64,000 nucleotides of DNA from Talinum fruticosum (GCA_021018815.1 JAITYX010000052.1:1044501-1108500); one strand, 5' to 3'. Counted from the stretch's first letter, positions 1 to 12,709 are shown. Program-made: numbers and translations. The notes: generated by a model from the sequence alone, not told the origin.

Positions 1-1105
1 TTAGGATTTACTGAAGGAGTGCTTCCTATAAAATATTCGGGTGTTCCCATTACACCCTCAAGACTTTCTGAGAAGGATTGCCAATTACTAGTGGAGAAAC
101 TGACCAAGAAAATCAAGATATGGAGGAGAAAAAATTTATCTTATGCAGCCAAGGTAGTTTTGATTAACTCAGTCCTCCTAGGCCCCATATCATTTTGGTG
201 TTCTATTTTCATACTACCACAATCTGTCATGAAGCAAATCCAGCAAGTATGCAGAGACTTCATGTGGAACTCGAAAGGGGGCAGTAAAAGATTTTATCCA
301 GAGGCTTGGAACAGAGCTTGCCTGGAGAAAAAATATGGGGGATTAGGACTGAAAAACCTGAAGTTGTGGAATCAAGCACTTATGGCAAAGCAGATTTGGG
401 CAATTACTACAAAGAAGGATAGTCTACGGGTTAAACGGATCCACACTTATCACATAAAATCCACAGATTGGTGGCATTATTCCCCCAAACCAGATGTGTG
501 CTGGTACTGGAGGAAATTATGTAAGCTCAGACAAGTTTTCAGCCCAATTAGCTTGAGGGGTGACTACAATCCCAAAGAAGACTATAAATGGCTATGCAGA
601 CAAAATCAAAAAGTGAGGTGAGATAAGATGGTCTAGAATAGAGGCGTTATGCCTAAGCACAACATCATTTATTGGCTTATCATGCAGGATAAGCTTGCTC
701 TGAGAAGCAATTTGGTTAAGTTCTTGCCTAGAATTCCAACAACCTGTGGAATTTGTAAAAAGGAAGAGGAAACAAGAGAACATCTATTCTATGAGTGCCA
801 GCATGCCATATAAGTCAGATTGGGACTGGTTCCCTCTTAAATGGAAACCTTCTATCTACAGCAATTGGACCGGAAAACTGCTACAACAGAGAGGATCCAA
901 AGAAAAGCAAAATTTAGACACATGTCTAACAGCAGCTATATACTACCAGCTATGGCCAGACAGGAATGGAACACTCTTTAAGCAAAAAACCCCTAATGCA
1001 GACAACTCTAGTAGGAAAATTAAGGAAATTGTACATGCTAGGATGAATTTCTTGAACAAATATAGGAAAAACAAGTATGACATGAGCAGGTTATCTATAA
1101 GTTGA
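1..1105 (+). mobile_element. LINE reverse transcriptase, 3' fragment
   Basis: The window opens inside a plant non-LTR retrotransposon. Frame 1 (from about position 1 to 621) gives the region just downstream of the RT catalytic core (motifs KYSGVPI, SYAAKVVLINSVL, DFMWNS, YGGLGLKNLKLWNQALMAKQIW), which is typical of L1-type plant LINEs. The same frame continues past stops at 619-621 and near 634 into a zf-RVT-like zinc-binding segment at about 655-815 with the pattern CGIC..EHLFYEC. Homology then shifts to another frame and ends with RKNKYDMSRLS near 1080. No RNase H domain follows. The stops and the frame change show that the copy is dead. The 5' part lies outside the window. Family identity is confident; the exact 3' end is not visible. 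Confidence 0.85.
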
Positions 1106-1362
1106 GCACTAAATGGGTACGGAACCCTTCCTAGAAGGTGACCACCCATCTAGCTGCTATACTATCAGTTGTATCCCTATACGGAAATGTTATTTCCAAG
1201 TGCAATGAACTTATTTGCTTCCTTCAAAAAAAATCCTAAACAACTTAAAAACATTTTATAAAGATGTTTGCCAAATATGACCACCAAAGTTCTTAAATGG
1301 TTGATTCAATTCACTTATTTTTCAACCTAATCTTAATCAACTCAACGCATCTATTATAAACT

Positions 1363-1645
1363 TGAAAGTTTATACTTACAGGATATATGTCAATAAATGG
1401 TTGGACGAAAGGAAAAATACAGGGAGTTTTGTCACAAATTCTTATATGCACTTGGGAGTTTATACTCTCAGGTGTCACATTATTCTTTTAGGTCCACAAA
1501 ACCTTCCATGTTTTTCCATTAGTCCAACTATCTATTGACATATGTGCGAGGAGTAGAGTACTCCAAGATGTATAATTGACTTATATAGTTTTTAAGCCAA
1601 ATATAATGATGTGGTACCTGAGAGTATAAGCTTTCAATTTGATAT
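1363..1645. repeat. Imperfect inverted-repeat (MITE-like) unit
   Basis: The left arm at about 1363-1433 (TTGAAAGTTTATACTTACAG, then TATGTCAATAAATGGTTGGA) is matched by the reverse complement of 1498-1645 (TTGAAAGCTTATACTCTCAG, then TATGTCAATAGATAGTTGGA). The right arm carries about 75 extra bases near 1555-1625. The transcript of either strand could fold as a long hairpin. This layout is typical of a small non-autonomous DNA transposon; no transposase or clear target duplication was seen. Confidence 0.5.
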
Positions 1646-2084
1646 AAAAATTTGCATAATTAGCTAATGTATTCACTATGAACACCAAAAAAACTAATGT
1701 ATTCACTATAGTCTAGCCTTGTGTACAATTTTGAGATCTTCTCTTCAAGTTGGGAATATTTCAGCCTCAAATATGCCCAGACATGCCAAAATTCTCATCA
1801 TCCCTAAAAGCCTTCCAGTTCTTCCAATTGCACATAAATTTCTCAACATAAAGAAAGGATAGGAGAAACAATATCAGATTTCAATGACATGATAAGAAAT
1901 TGAAAAACAAGGATGAGTTGACAATACCTATGGCAACAAATTCCTCAAGAACATCCTTTGCCGCCAACTCTTCTTCTTTTTTTTGTTTTTTTGCATTTGT
2001 ATTTTTCGATTTTTGTGGGTAAGGAATATTTATAGCAAGTTAGCTCTCGTCATTTTCTCGATCATTAGATGGGTGTCCCCTAAG

Positions 2085-2363
2085 ATGAATAATAACATTA
2101 ACGGAGATACAATACAAAGCAACAACTATAACACGAATATTAACATTAACGGAGATACAATACAAAGAAACAACTATAACGCAAAAAATTTAAATTCCCG
2201 ACCAGTAAAACAAACTAAAAATCAGTTAAATGTACGTAGTACAACAAATGAAAGCGGGTTAAGCCTTACTTTACAATACGAGGAACATTTGTCATATAGC
2301 TTTTTAAAATTGAGGGAGAAGAGGTTAGCTGTTAGCACAAGGAACATAGGGCCATGTCTGTGA
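2085..2363 (+). CDS. Hypothetical ORF with a duplicated Asn-rich 16-residue unit
   Basis: I do not recognise this ORF. From the ATG at 2085 it encodes about 92 residues; the frame is open upstream to about 1983. The start of the protein contains two in-frame copies of a 16-residue unit (NINGDTIQSNNYN.. then NINGDTIQRNNYN..), produced by a 48-bp tandem duplication at about 2094-2189. The rest is polar with no recognised domain. No intron signals, promoter or homologous neighbour were identified, so it may be chance coding potential, a lone exon or a gene fragment. The alternation of N, G and Q is reminiscent of amyloid-forming signalling motifs described in fungi and bacteria, but this is only a visual resemblance. 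Confidence 0.2.
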   Translation: MNNNINGDTIQSNNYNTNININGDTIQRNNYNAKNLNSRPVKQTKNQLNVRSTTNESGLSLTLQYEEHLSYSFLKLREKRLAVSTRNIGPCL

Positions 2364-3308
2364 TGAACTATTGAGTCTTTGAGTGGTTAAGCTCGCAACT
2401 GATTTCATTGTTTGATTGTTTCTACAAAAACATCAAGTCAATAATCACTTTTATTGACAATTTTGGGTCTTTTTGAGTTTCTTGAATTGGGCCTCCTTCG
2501 GGATTTATAGAAACTTGTCGAAATAAAGCTGTGTAAGCAATGGCGGATGGCCACGGCACAAAGGCTTAGCAAGAGATGAAGGATTCGAGCTCAGACCCAA
2601 AACAGTGGCCGAATAACTGCAAGATATACCACTCTAAAGCAGGAGCCATCCATTCATGCCGAGAATCTAGACGGAAGTCGCCCAGCAAAGATGATGATTC
2701 ATTCTCAGTTACACTCGGAGCCTGTTCTTTTGTTCAATTAGAAAATCTGGATTTCCCGCTCCAGCCCACTCCTTTCTGCTGCTCCCCACTCCAGCCAACG
2801 CCCCCTTCCCGTATTCAACTCCAAAATTTTTACTTCTTTTGAATGGAAAATCAAGATTTTCCGCTGCTTCCAACTCTATCCCGCTCCCTCCAGCTTTTTC
2901 CTACTCCTTTTAGCTCCTTCCCATTTTCCACTCCAAATGTCCACCCAAAAGAATAAGCCCTCATTATGGAAGATACATCAAACATCACTACTTCAGCATA
3001 AGAAATACCCTCTACAAGAATGGCACATTTTGGCCTATAGGAATGACAGGCAAATAGCAAATTACATGTGAATCGTGACCGATCAGAGCCGCCCACAGGA
3101 CGACAGCGGCAAGGTTGTAGCCTTTTTCCTAGATAATACCATCTGTACAAAAAAGGATTTCCCTAAAAGAATGAGACTCACTCCAGGAGCAAACCGACGG
3201 TTTCGGCTATATGTGGCAATTTCCTTCTAGCCAAACTTCTCTAAGATTTACATTGATATTACCTACCGTGCTTCAATGGCCTGTAACAAATAATGAAGTG
3301 GTTGATAC
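2364..3308. other. Spacer and 3' UTR of the kinase gene
   Basis: No gene was recognised. About 2750-2950 is strongly pyrimidine-rich (repeated CCGCTCC, CACTCC, TTCC words) on the plus strand and has no convincing coding frame. The segment immediately right of it, up to 3308, should hold the 3' untranslated region of the minus-strand kinase gene. Confidence 0.4.
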
Positions 3309-3813
3309 TTAGCTTCCCTCGGCCTGCTTCTTTCTGAATCTAGCCTTGTCTATGCGTGCTCGTCTTACAGCTTCTTGGATCTGGCGATCGTGGTCTTTCA
3401 ACATCTGATCCATGTTACTTGAAGGGGCTATAAGCGGTCCTGAGTAGTGTATTTTATTGCCCTTTGACTCGTAACCGAGCTGGACAATATCACCAAAGAT
3501 ACAATTAATTAGACATCAAAGGAACAAAAAAGATTACATATAGGAAAGGGGTATTTTTTATTGTTTGGTCGGTGGTGGGGGAGGGAGCCGTTGACTGGAG
3601 CATTGTTCTTTCAATTATATCTGAGAGAATTTTAGACCACAACAAAGGTCAAAGGAGGTGGGAAAACAATCCCTAAATCATTTGCTGCGAATCCAGGACA
3701 CCTATCCAAAATATACTGCAATCAAGAGTAACACTCTTTCTCATATTTTGTCCATGAATCAAGACATGAACTTAAAATTATGAGTAAGGTGTAGGGGTGT
3801 GTGTGTGTGTGTA

Positions 3814-3856
<43 letters not shown>

Positions 3857-6800
3857 GGGAGCAAGAGAGAAGGGTGGGAGGGTACTTACAACAACGGGAT
3901 CCTTGCTGCTGACACTTCCATCTTCATTTTGGTGAGAACTAGCAACATCTTGGGTGTTATGCACTTGATCTTGCCTAGTCCTCGACCCTGATGTTTCCTT
4001 GAATGATCCAGGGAATCTAGCTACTAGCTTTGGAACTCCAGGCTGCAGAGAACCAGATTTTTCCCACTTATCCTCGGACATCAAACTCCTCCTTGCTGCC
4101 AATTGTCCAGGTATTGAATCGGCCCCAGTTGAAACCTTTGAAGCATCCTCCACGTTCTTTCCAACCTTTGCCCATGCTGCTCGGTGAGCAAGAGGACCTG
4201 AATAAGAACCTCTATTGTGAGGTTGCTCCTGGATGCTTGCACCTGATTCTTCCACTACCTGCGACACTCTAGGCGGTTCCATTGGAAATCCAGAAGCAAC
4301 CTCTTCCTGTTGAGGGTTGAACATCTCACTCCTGCTCTGTGAATTCGATCGAGCTTGTCTCTTCTGGAACCAACATACACAAGCATTGGTGTAGAATCAG
4401 TATCCAAGAAAGAGGGTTTAGATGAATCAGCTGAATGGCTATAAGCGTAAAACATAGAAAGGCCCTTTCTCTTTTTCTTTACTTTTTTTCTTTTGGGTGA
4501 AGAGGAGGGGGGATAGTACTGTACTACTGTACCAGTGTACTACGACCTTTATTTAAGTAGAATGGCAACTCAAAAAACATTTCATGTAGGCAAAAAATTA
4601 CAAGACATATAGGCATGCAAGTTGCGGCGCACCGAGTTCACATTGACAGTTTCAAGCTTGCGGTAAGCCACCTAGTGAACAACCTTGGTATGTCAAGATA
4701 TTTATGTTCTTAATTTTATTTTATTGTTGAATGAAATCAACAAATTTTGAGCAAAAACATTGAGAAATGAAAGCCACTGAACAATGACAATGTTGAGGGG
4801 CATCTAAATCCTAAACCTCCAACAAACACTTTATTTCGCTCTATATTCAGTCTGTGAAACATTAAACTAGCCTAAGCCACTGACTAGTCATTTCATCTCA
4901 AACACCCATTTCTGACACTTGAAAATAAAAAAAGTGGGCGAGAACTTAAATAATGTGGTCCTAAAACACAGAAAATACTAAACTTGCCAGATCCGGTACT
5001 TAAATCTGTTTTGGTCACTCGATAGTGGATACTCCAACAAGGGCATGACCAAATTAAGCAGAACCCAGCATATCCATCTCAGACATGTGCCAACGTCTTG
5101 GACGCTTTTGATGCTATAGGACACATGTCAAACACACAAGAAATTGTGTTGTATTGCTGAATGGTTGTAGGCACTATCAACAACTTTGTGATTGCTAATA
5201 TCCAAACACAACTGTACGTACAACCACTAATATAAAACGGATAATAAATACATAAACAAAACAAATAATTTTTCTATCAATGAGTCCGAAAACATCATGC
5301 CCATCTTTGTTGAAAAATCATGAGTCTATGCGTGTCAGTGACATGTAATGTGCATGTCTTCTATTGGTGTTGGTGCTTCTCAGTGTGAGTCCACATACCA
5401 ATATGGCAGTTAGAGCTAGGTTTACAGAATTTTTTTAAGGCTATTCTACAGCTGAAACATACTGCAACAAGATTGCAATTCAATCATTAAATTTTCACCA
5501 TATAACTTATATAACTTAAAGAAACACCCCTCCCCCTTCTCCTTCCAAAAAAAAAAGTTCAACTACAAATGCCTATGCCATGGTAGTTATAGATAAGATT
5601 AGAAGGGAATAGGGAATAAGAGCATGACAGCAAAAGATCTCATTTTATGAAAGTGCTTTTTGCGTAATACAGCTGAAAAGACAACCAAGGTATCACCAAC
5701 CAATAGACTTTTAAGTTGCACTGCCCCATGTTCATTCCAAAACAAAACATTAACTAGAGTTAGCAGAAATTGGCTACCTGCATTGATGAAACTAATTCCG
5801 CGTTGGCATCAGGTGCAGGGACAGCCCTAGATTCTCTTGTTCCCTTCCTTTCAGGGTCAGCCCTTTGGCCTTTAGCAGTTCCTTGTCTACACAGATGCCA
5901 AAGATAGGATCAGCATGCATGGACAGTTTGTAACTAATACCCTCTTCAACTCATTCAGAAAACTTTCATTCATAACCAATACTCTTTTTCTTATCATCCT
6001 GGATGGTCATTGCAAACAGGAGAATTCAAACAAATATAAAGTCCAACAACTTGTGTTCTTATAGCAAAGAACATAGTTTGTTACAATTATCATGCAAGTA
6101 TCATATTACTCTGGGTCCAGCTAAATCGAGATTTGCAAACTAGGTCCCTCCAAAAAATATAATAAAAATGGCACACTCTGTTGCGGAATTTAGCATGTTG
6201 AACATCACAAGCCCACAAACGCTCATTCATTTCTTAAATTTTGATTGAACAATTGGCTGATTTCATAAAATGCTCGAAACCAACCAGTAAATTAATATAA
6301 CAATTTTTATTTGTGATGCATGCTGTAAATTATATAGGTGATCATGGAATCCTAACAAAAGCCCATCTGAGGAACTGACTACTATGATCTTCTTGGTCAC
6401 ATTTAATTTCATCCTTCACTGTGAGAAACCAAATTGCTAGCCCTTGTTCTCATCGGAAAGGCTCCTTTTCACCAAATAGAAGCTTTAGTGTTAACTTCAA
6501 ATGTGGCAAACAAATATAAATAAAAAAGTACCTTCTAGCCTCTTCGTTTCTCATTTTTGCATTTAATTCTTTGCTCGGAGGATACTTTGGCAAGCTTGAA
6601 GGATCACAAGGCAGTGGTTTTGTACTGAAGAACTGGAGAAAAATAACATGGATAGATTAATACATGGCATAAATCTATATAGAAGAGAACCCAAGACATC
6701 AGGCTCCAAAGGGAGATAATTAAACTAGAAAGACAAACAGTTCACAACTATCATACAGGAGTAAGAGAAAACATTTGGGGGAGGGTGTCAGCATATATCA

Positions 6801-9800
6801 TTTGACCATTAATATAACTGCAGACAGTCCACAACATTCTAATCAATGAACAAAGTTAAGCAGTAGCTTATGGAAAATGGATTTTGTAAACATCCTACCA
6901 TAGGAATGCCAAACGCAAATCATCATGCCTCTAAATCTATTTTTATTGTTTATTGAAAGCCTTTTCTGGTAATAAAATGTGAATCACCCTCTTTATAGGT
7001 GTAACAAATGCTTCACTCAACTAGTAAGATGTTGATCAGTATTTGATGCATGATGACACCTCTAGAATCCAGAGAAGGGAGACCTGAGACTGGACAATAA
7101 CCAATCCCAACAAAAGTCTGAAGCAAAGTGTTAGTGCTTTGACAATTTACAAGAGCTTCTAGAGTAGTGAAACCTCTTTTCCAGGAATATGGAGAAGAAT
7201 GAGTATCACTAGATTAAATGAATATCATTCTATAGAAGTTCCTACTAAATAAAGCTTGTTAAACATTCCTACCTCACTCTTCAAGGCAGAAGCTGCAGAT
7301 CCACGGTCAGCTGGATCAATTGAAAGGAGAATCTCCAAAAGACTTAGAGCTGGACCAGGAAACTCTTTGAATGTTTCCGCAACACAGCGCCTGTATGGTT
7401 GTTGGGGTTTAAAGATTGTTGCATGGGGTAACTTAGATTTTCGCCAATATTCTTCTGAAGGTGAGCCACAAAGCTTGAATATTTTATGTAGCTGCTCCAC
7501 CTATAAACCAATCAAAAAGGGGGAGGGGGAGGCACAGAACACAAAGTCATTGTTCATGACTCATATAGCATAAGGGGAAGAACATAAAATGTCTAAAATG
7601 TCTAGCTCAGACAATGACTTTTCCAATAAGAATGGGGATTTCAACAGAAGACTTACCCACCTATTAGTATAATAAACCAGTTCAATCAGCAAACATGAAG
7701 TGAAATCATTGGATGACATCCCTGGGAACTACCAGAATAAGTACGACAGCCCATTTCACAACTAATTAAAGGTAAGTCAGGACTCAGAACCTCCTTAGGC
7801 ACTGCTAGAGGAAGGATTACACAATGAGTAGTTGTTACGGTAAAAACACGAGCTCTTCTCCTGAATACATTCGGCAGTCACACTCCCACTATTACCCCAG
7901 ACAGTATGAAAAGAGCATGTTATAGTAGTTTGCGATTCAAATGTCCATATTCCTTATCAAAAACTCAGATGTCCTTATTGACATTACAGCAGCTCAATAA
8001 GAGAGAGTACCTCTGTCCTTCCAGGCATTATTGGCTTGCCAGCATAAAGTTCAGCAAGAATGCAACCAGTGCTCCACAAATCCACAGCTGTACCATAATA
8101 TGTAGCACCTAATAAAAGCTCCGGAGGTCGATACCAAAGAGTCACAACTCTGCTTGTGAGGGGATGGCTTTGATGAGGATCGTAAAAGCTTGCCAGACCA
8201 AAGTCTGCAATTTTCAATATCCCATTGTTATCAATCAGAAGATTGGAACCTTTTATATCCCGGTGTAAAATGCCCCTGCTATGACAGTGATCAAGTCCAC
8301 GTAAGAGCTGTTGCATATAGCACTTCACCTGTCCATGAATATATGCACCTTAAAATCTGAAGAAATGAGACATGACATTTTCTAAAATTCTAATTAAGTG
8401 TGCAATGATTATTATTTCATTTCTAATAGCAATGACCTAAAATTAGGCACAGCAAATTGTACAAACTACATGAATACAAGGGAAGTAGTTGAAGGCAAAG
8501 TGAGGAGTCTTAACCTGTGGTTCAGTAAACTTTACAGCTGGATGTGACGCGAGCCCGGCAAGATCATGCTCCATATACTCAAACACAAGGTATAAGCTGC
8601 AAGACATCCTTGATGTAACAAGACCTTCCAGTTTAATTATATTAGGATGATCTAGTTTACGAAGGATGTGAATCTCTCTAGCCATGAAACGTACACTTTC
8701 AGGCTCCAAGTTATCAAATCTGACTTTCTTCAAAGCAACAATTTTCCTCTGCTCAAGATCTCGAGCTCTATAGACATTACTATAAGTACCCTGACCAATC
8801 TGAGGAAAAAATTCACAATCAGAGACAACCAACAGCCAGCCAAAATGTGAAGATTACAGGAAACTGAGAAAGTTATTCAATCAATTGCCAGAATGCTGCA
8901 TCATCCTTGAATTGCAACAGATATAACCTATCCATTAACATTATTACAATTAAATTGCTACAATCAGAACATACAGGAAGAACATAAATTACAACAGGAA
9001 CAGCTGTCTGCCACGATATTTAGACTCAAGTTTATAATTCACAAAGGTACCAAGAACAAATAATATAAACAGGCGGGACCAACCTGACCCAGGGCTGGGC
9101 CAGGTATGCGATCATGCTCGTAAGTTTATAATTCACAAAGGTAACCAGAACAAATACTATTTTATCAGTCCCAGAATTAGCATTTTGACTTTTCAACGAC
9201 CTTCAGAAGCACGATTGGCTCACAACCCACAAGTTAATTATGTAGCCCATTACTAGCAACCCTATCCAACCTCCCTCCCCCTCCCCCAACAAACAACAAA
9301 AAAGGGTTTATTACTAGAAAACAACTACAGGATGGAAGAAAAAGCTTTCTTCATTGACCAGGTCTTGCATACTAGTCTTCAACCAGTCAAAGCTGGCCAA
9401 ATTCTAACGTATGCATCTCAGACATTTCTGAACACAATTTTCTAATTCCACGCTCATTCTCCATATACCCAATATCGCCCAACAAACAATTCGTTCTCGT
9501 GTATCCATTGCTGTGGTCAATTTGTACGGCGGCAGTCTTCAACAGGTTAAAATTCAAGGAAACAACTCTTTCAGCAAATTCTAATTCACATAACTCAAAT
9601 GTTTCTCCACGAAAGTTTCTAATTCTAGATTCATTTTCCATACACCCAAAACTGCCCGAGAAATCAATCGGGTCCTCTGTATCCATCTATATGGTCAATT
9701 TGTATGCTGCAATCCTCAACCGATCAAAACTCAATGAAACAACTCTTCCCCCAAATTCTAATTTATACATCTCACACATTCCTCAACCCAATTTTCTAAT

Positions 9801-10453
9801 TCTAGGCTTATTCTCCATATACCTAAAATCGCCGAACAAATCAAATGAGTGGTCCTATGTATCCATTTATATGATCAACTTTGAGCATTAAGCCAATTAA
9901 AGTAAACGGTAACAAAACGTAATTTGACAACAACCAGCACTGCATCCTACTAAAAACAAAATCATAAAGAACAAATACCCACCCAAAATTAAAAAAGAAA
10001 AGACAAAGTCACTGAGAAGGGAGCTAAGCTTACTTTATCCAGCTTCTCAAAAGAATCAGCACGGCGCGGCACCCATCCTTTGATGGCCTCCCCGGCAACG
10101 GCGGCGAGCCAAGTCGGCCACCCAGCGGCCACCTGCTCACCTTCAAGAGCCTTGGGAATCTTCCCAGAAGCTGGATGATGACCCACAACAATCTCCACCT
10201 TCTCTGGTTTTCGCTCCAAAGTACTTTCCCCATGTAAACGCAGACTCACTTGCTTATCAATCAGCATCACCTTCTCATTCCCATTCCCACCACCAGCGGC
10301 ATTGCTCCGATCTTTGTCCCTGTTCCCATTTTCTCTCCTCAGCGACGCCACCCTCGAGACCCTCACCTCAGAAGAGGCCTTGTTCGAGACCCTCTCCCTG
10401 GGGCTCTCCTTGCTGTCATCAATCGCCAAAGGTTTGCAGCAAACGCAACCCAT
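3309..10453 (-). CDS. CDK-like Ser/Thr protein kinase, N-myristoylated plant type (8 exons)
   Basis: Exons read on the minus strand: 10453-10034, 8799-8515, 8328-8011, 7500-7273, 6632-6532, 5886-5778, 4363-3890, 3479-3309. All introns are GT-AG and the phases close exactly, giving 701 residues and a TAA stop. The protein starts MGCVCCKP, a classic N-myristoylation site (Gly2) with adjacent cysteines for palmitoylation, so it is probably membrane attached. The kinase domain spans about 141-425: glycine loop IGQGTYSNV (141-149), catalytic Lys164, a PSTAIRE-helix equivalent PESVRFM (173-179), HRDIKGSN (Asp259), DFG (277-279) and VVTLWYRPPE with activation-loop Thr298. The C-terminal tail is basic and low in complexity (RAVPAPDANAEL, then a Ser/Gln-rich exon 7). 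This matches the plant group containing Arabidopsis At1g54610 and At1g18670, related to CDKC. The substrate is unknown. No frameshift was seen in the 2106 coding bases. Confidence 0.93.
3797..3853. repeat. Compound (GT)n(GA)n microsatellite in kinase intron 7
   Basis: The plus strand shows a GT run followed by an uninterrupted GA run. It lies in the last intron of the kinase gene, about 35 bases downstream of the exon 7 donor (GTAAGT at 3889). In the transcript it reads as a long CU tract followed by a CA tract. Confidence 0.95.
9374..9885. repeat. Three diverged tandem units of 160-177 bp in kinase intron 1
   Basis: Units begin at 9374 (AGTCTTCAACCAGTCAAAGC), 9534 (AGTCTTCAACAGGTTAAAAT) and 9711 (AATCCTCAACCGATCAAAAC). 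Each continues with the shared blocks AAATTCTAA, TTTCTAATTC, CATTCTCCATATACC-like text and GTATCCAT...TGGTCAA. They are clearly related but diverged, and the first unit lacks some inner sequence. All lie in the first intron of the kinase gene (8800-10033). Confidence 0.75.
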
Positions 10454-10840
10454 TGCGACCCCAAATTCGGTCCAAATCCCTCGTTAATGGAGCGAAATTC
10501 TACTCGAAAAACAACCCATAAAGCAAAAATCTGACCCCAAAAAGAGAGGGAAAAATCAGAAAAGTAGAGCAAAAAGTTAAATCACTTTTTACTTCCAAAA
10601 CTCAAAACTGGGTCTCTCCAGCATAAAAGGAAGAAGAGGAAATCAAAAATAGCAAAAGAGGAGAAGTAGCAGCAGCGGCGAAGATCTGGATCAATTGTGG
10701 GAAAAGAAAGAAGAACATGAAATGAAAATCAGAAACCCTAAATCTGCAAAGAATTGAATGAAGTAGGACAGGGGGATACCGTTGTGGAGTGAATGTTTTC
10801 AGAGTGAGGGGATTGAATTAAATTAAATGAATGAATATGT

Positions 10841-10872
<32 letters not shown>
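10454..10872 (-). promoter_or_regulatory. 5' leader / promoter-proximal region of the kinase gene with a (GA)n tract
   Basis: This is the region upstream of the kinase ATG. It is purine-rich on the plus strand and holds an uninterrupted GA run at 10843-10872, which is a CT run in the sense of the gene. CT/GA tracts are common in plant 5' leaders. No clear TATA box or leader intron could be fixed by eye. Confidence 0.5.
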
Positions 10873-10877
<5 letters not shown>

Positions 10878-11620
10878 TGATGGGTTCACCAAACCCTAGG
10901 GAGAGAGATTAAGGGGAACAAGGATGGATCTAGGGCTCTCATTTCCACTCCAGACTCTGCATTAAATTGGTTCTGAATTCTGAATTCTGAACGGAAGAGG
11001 AGAGAGAAAATAGTAGTATGTCGAATCACTGGCGAGTGATTGTTACATGAGACTCAATTTCTTTGTTTCTTTTTTAAAATTTTATTATTATTTTCTCACT
11101 CTGTAAACATTTATAGAATCTCTCCTCTATCAAAAAAATTAAATAATAGAATCTCCTCCGTTTTTATTTTTTTCTTTGTTACACTATTTTATCACCAACA
11201 CTACATTAATTAATTAATTTACTCCTCATATCAACATCTATGGGGACTCGAGGCCGTTTCATTTGCGTTTGTTCTCGGTAATATCATATTTCACAATCAA
11301 CTGTTTCTTGATTGAATTAACCGATATAGGCGATTAATTATTTATATTAACTGTTTATATTTATTTTTTTTAAAAATATTTAGTAAAATTAATTATTTTT
11401 TAAAAAATGTGACATCAAAGGCTAATTTATAAAAAAACCGATCACAAAAATTATTGAAATTAGCTTTTTAAAAATAATTTTTTAATGTCAAAAATTATTA
11501 TAAAAAATTACCTTACCAAACACTTAAAATAACTTTTTGACCAAGTCAAAGTTTAAAAGCCAAAATTCCATCAAATATTTTATTCTGTCAAATTATTTAA
11601 ATTTATTTTACTGAAAATTA
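10873..11620. other. AT-rich spacer
   Basis: No gene is visible. The first 170 bases may be kinase promoter; the rest is A/T homopolymer-rich sequence. Confidence 0.5.
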
Positions 11621-12706
11621 TGTGGCGTTTGGTTGAATGTAATGCAATAAGAGTGTAATGTAATCAATTATATAATATAATTAGATATGTAATGTAATGG
11701 GAAAATAATTACATTACCATGTCCGGTTATATAAAAAGTGTAATGTAATCACAATGGTAATGTATTATTTCAATGACCAAATTTAGTAATTAAATTATTA
11801 TAGTGGAAATAAATGTTATCTAAATAAAAATTTGAGCTACATATTTAGATTTGAGCTTTTAAAAATATTTTCTATCAAATAATCAAGTTTTATTGCAAAT
11901 ATCAACTATATTATTCTAATAACAATAAATATAGTAATAAAGATAAATATTATCCACACGAAAATATTTTCAATTCAAAATCATATTTGAGATTTTTTTA
12001 ATCTTTTATATCATATTTCCTAATTTTAATTTTTTTGGTGGCAAAAAGATCAATTCGATTAGTCTAGTGGCAATAAATGTTTGTCGTAGTGAAGATAAAT
12101 GTTATCCATATAGCAAAATTTTAAACTGTAAATTTATATTTGAGCTTTTTTTAATCTATTCTATCATATAATTAAGTTTTGAATTTTTTCATGAATAAAA
12201 AAATATAAAATAAAATTATTTTATTTATGATAAATATTTATTGAATTAAAGATAAGTGTTAACAAGTAAAAAAATTTTGATCTAAAAATTTTAATTTAGG
12301 CTTCTTTTATATTCTTAATTGAATACTTAAATTTTAAATCTAAAATATTAAAGTTAAAATTTTCTCTTAATGATTTAATGATCATATCATATATTAAGAT
12401 AATAGAAGAAAAAAAAATTAGTTTCTTATCAAATGGATAAATTTTTTACTTGCTAAGGAGGAGAGAGAAAATGGATATGGAATTGAGGGGGAGAGAGAAA
12501 ATTATTAGAAGTGTGTTAAAATTTGATCATAAGATGGATGTAATCATGATTGTTTAGCAAATGTTCAAGTAATTGTAATTGCATAGGTAAAGGTTAATGT
12601 GATTACAATGCAATTTTGATTGCATTACAAAGTTGTAACCAAAATGTAATCACCATTACCAATTTGATTGCATTACCACTTTGATTACATCAAACCAAAC
12701 ATGCCC
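11621..12706. mobile_element. Non-autonomous TIR element, copy 1 (PIF/Harbinger-like)
   Basis: The left end is TGTGGCGTTTGGTTGAATGT and the right end, reverse-complemented, is GGGCATGTTTGGTTTGATGT. Both ends are followed by interleaved TGTAATG/GTAATC words. The unit is flanked by TTA at 11618-11620 and 12707-12709, a 3-bp target duplication expected for PIF/Harbinger. It has no transposase ORF. A second copy with the same inner sequence (for example GTGGCAATAAATGTTTGTCG, near 12065 here) sits at 55241-56356. At about 1.09 kb it is long for a MITE. Confidence 0.8.
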
Positions 12707-12709
12707 TTA

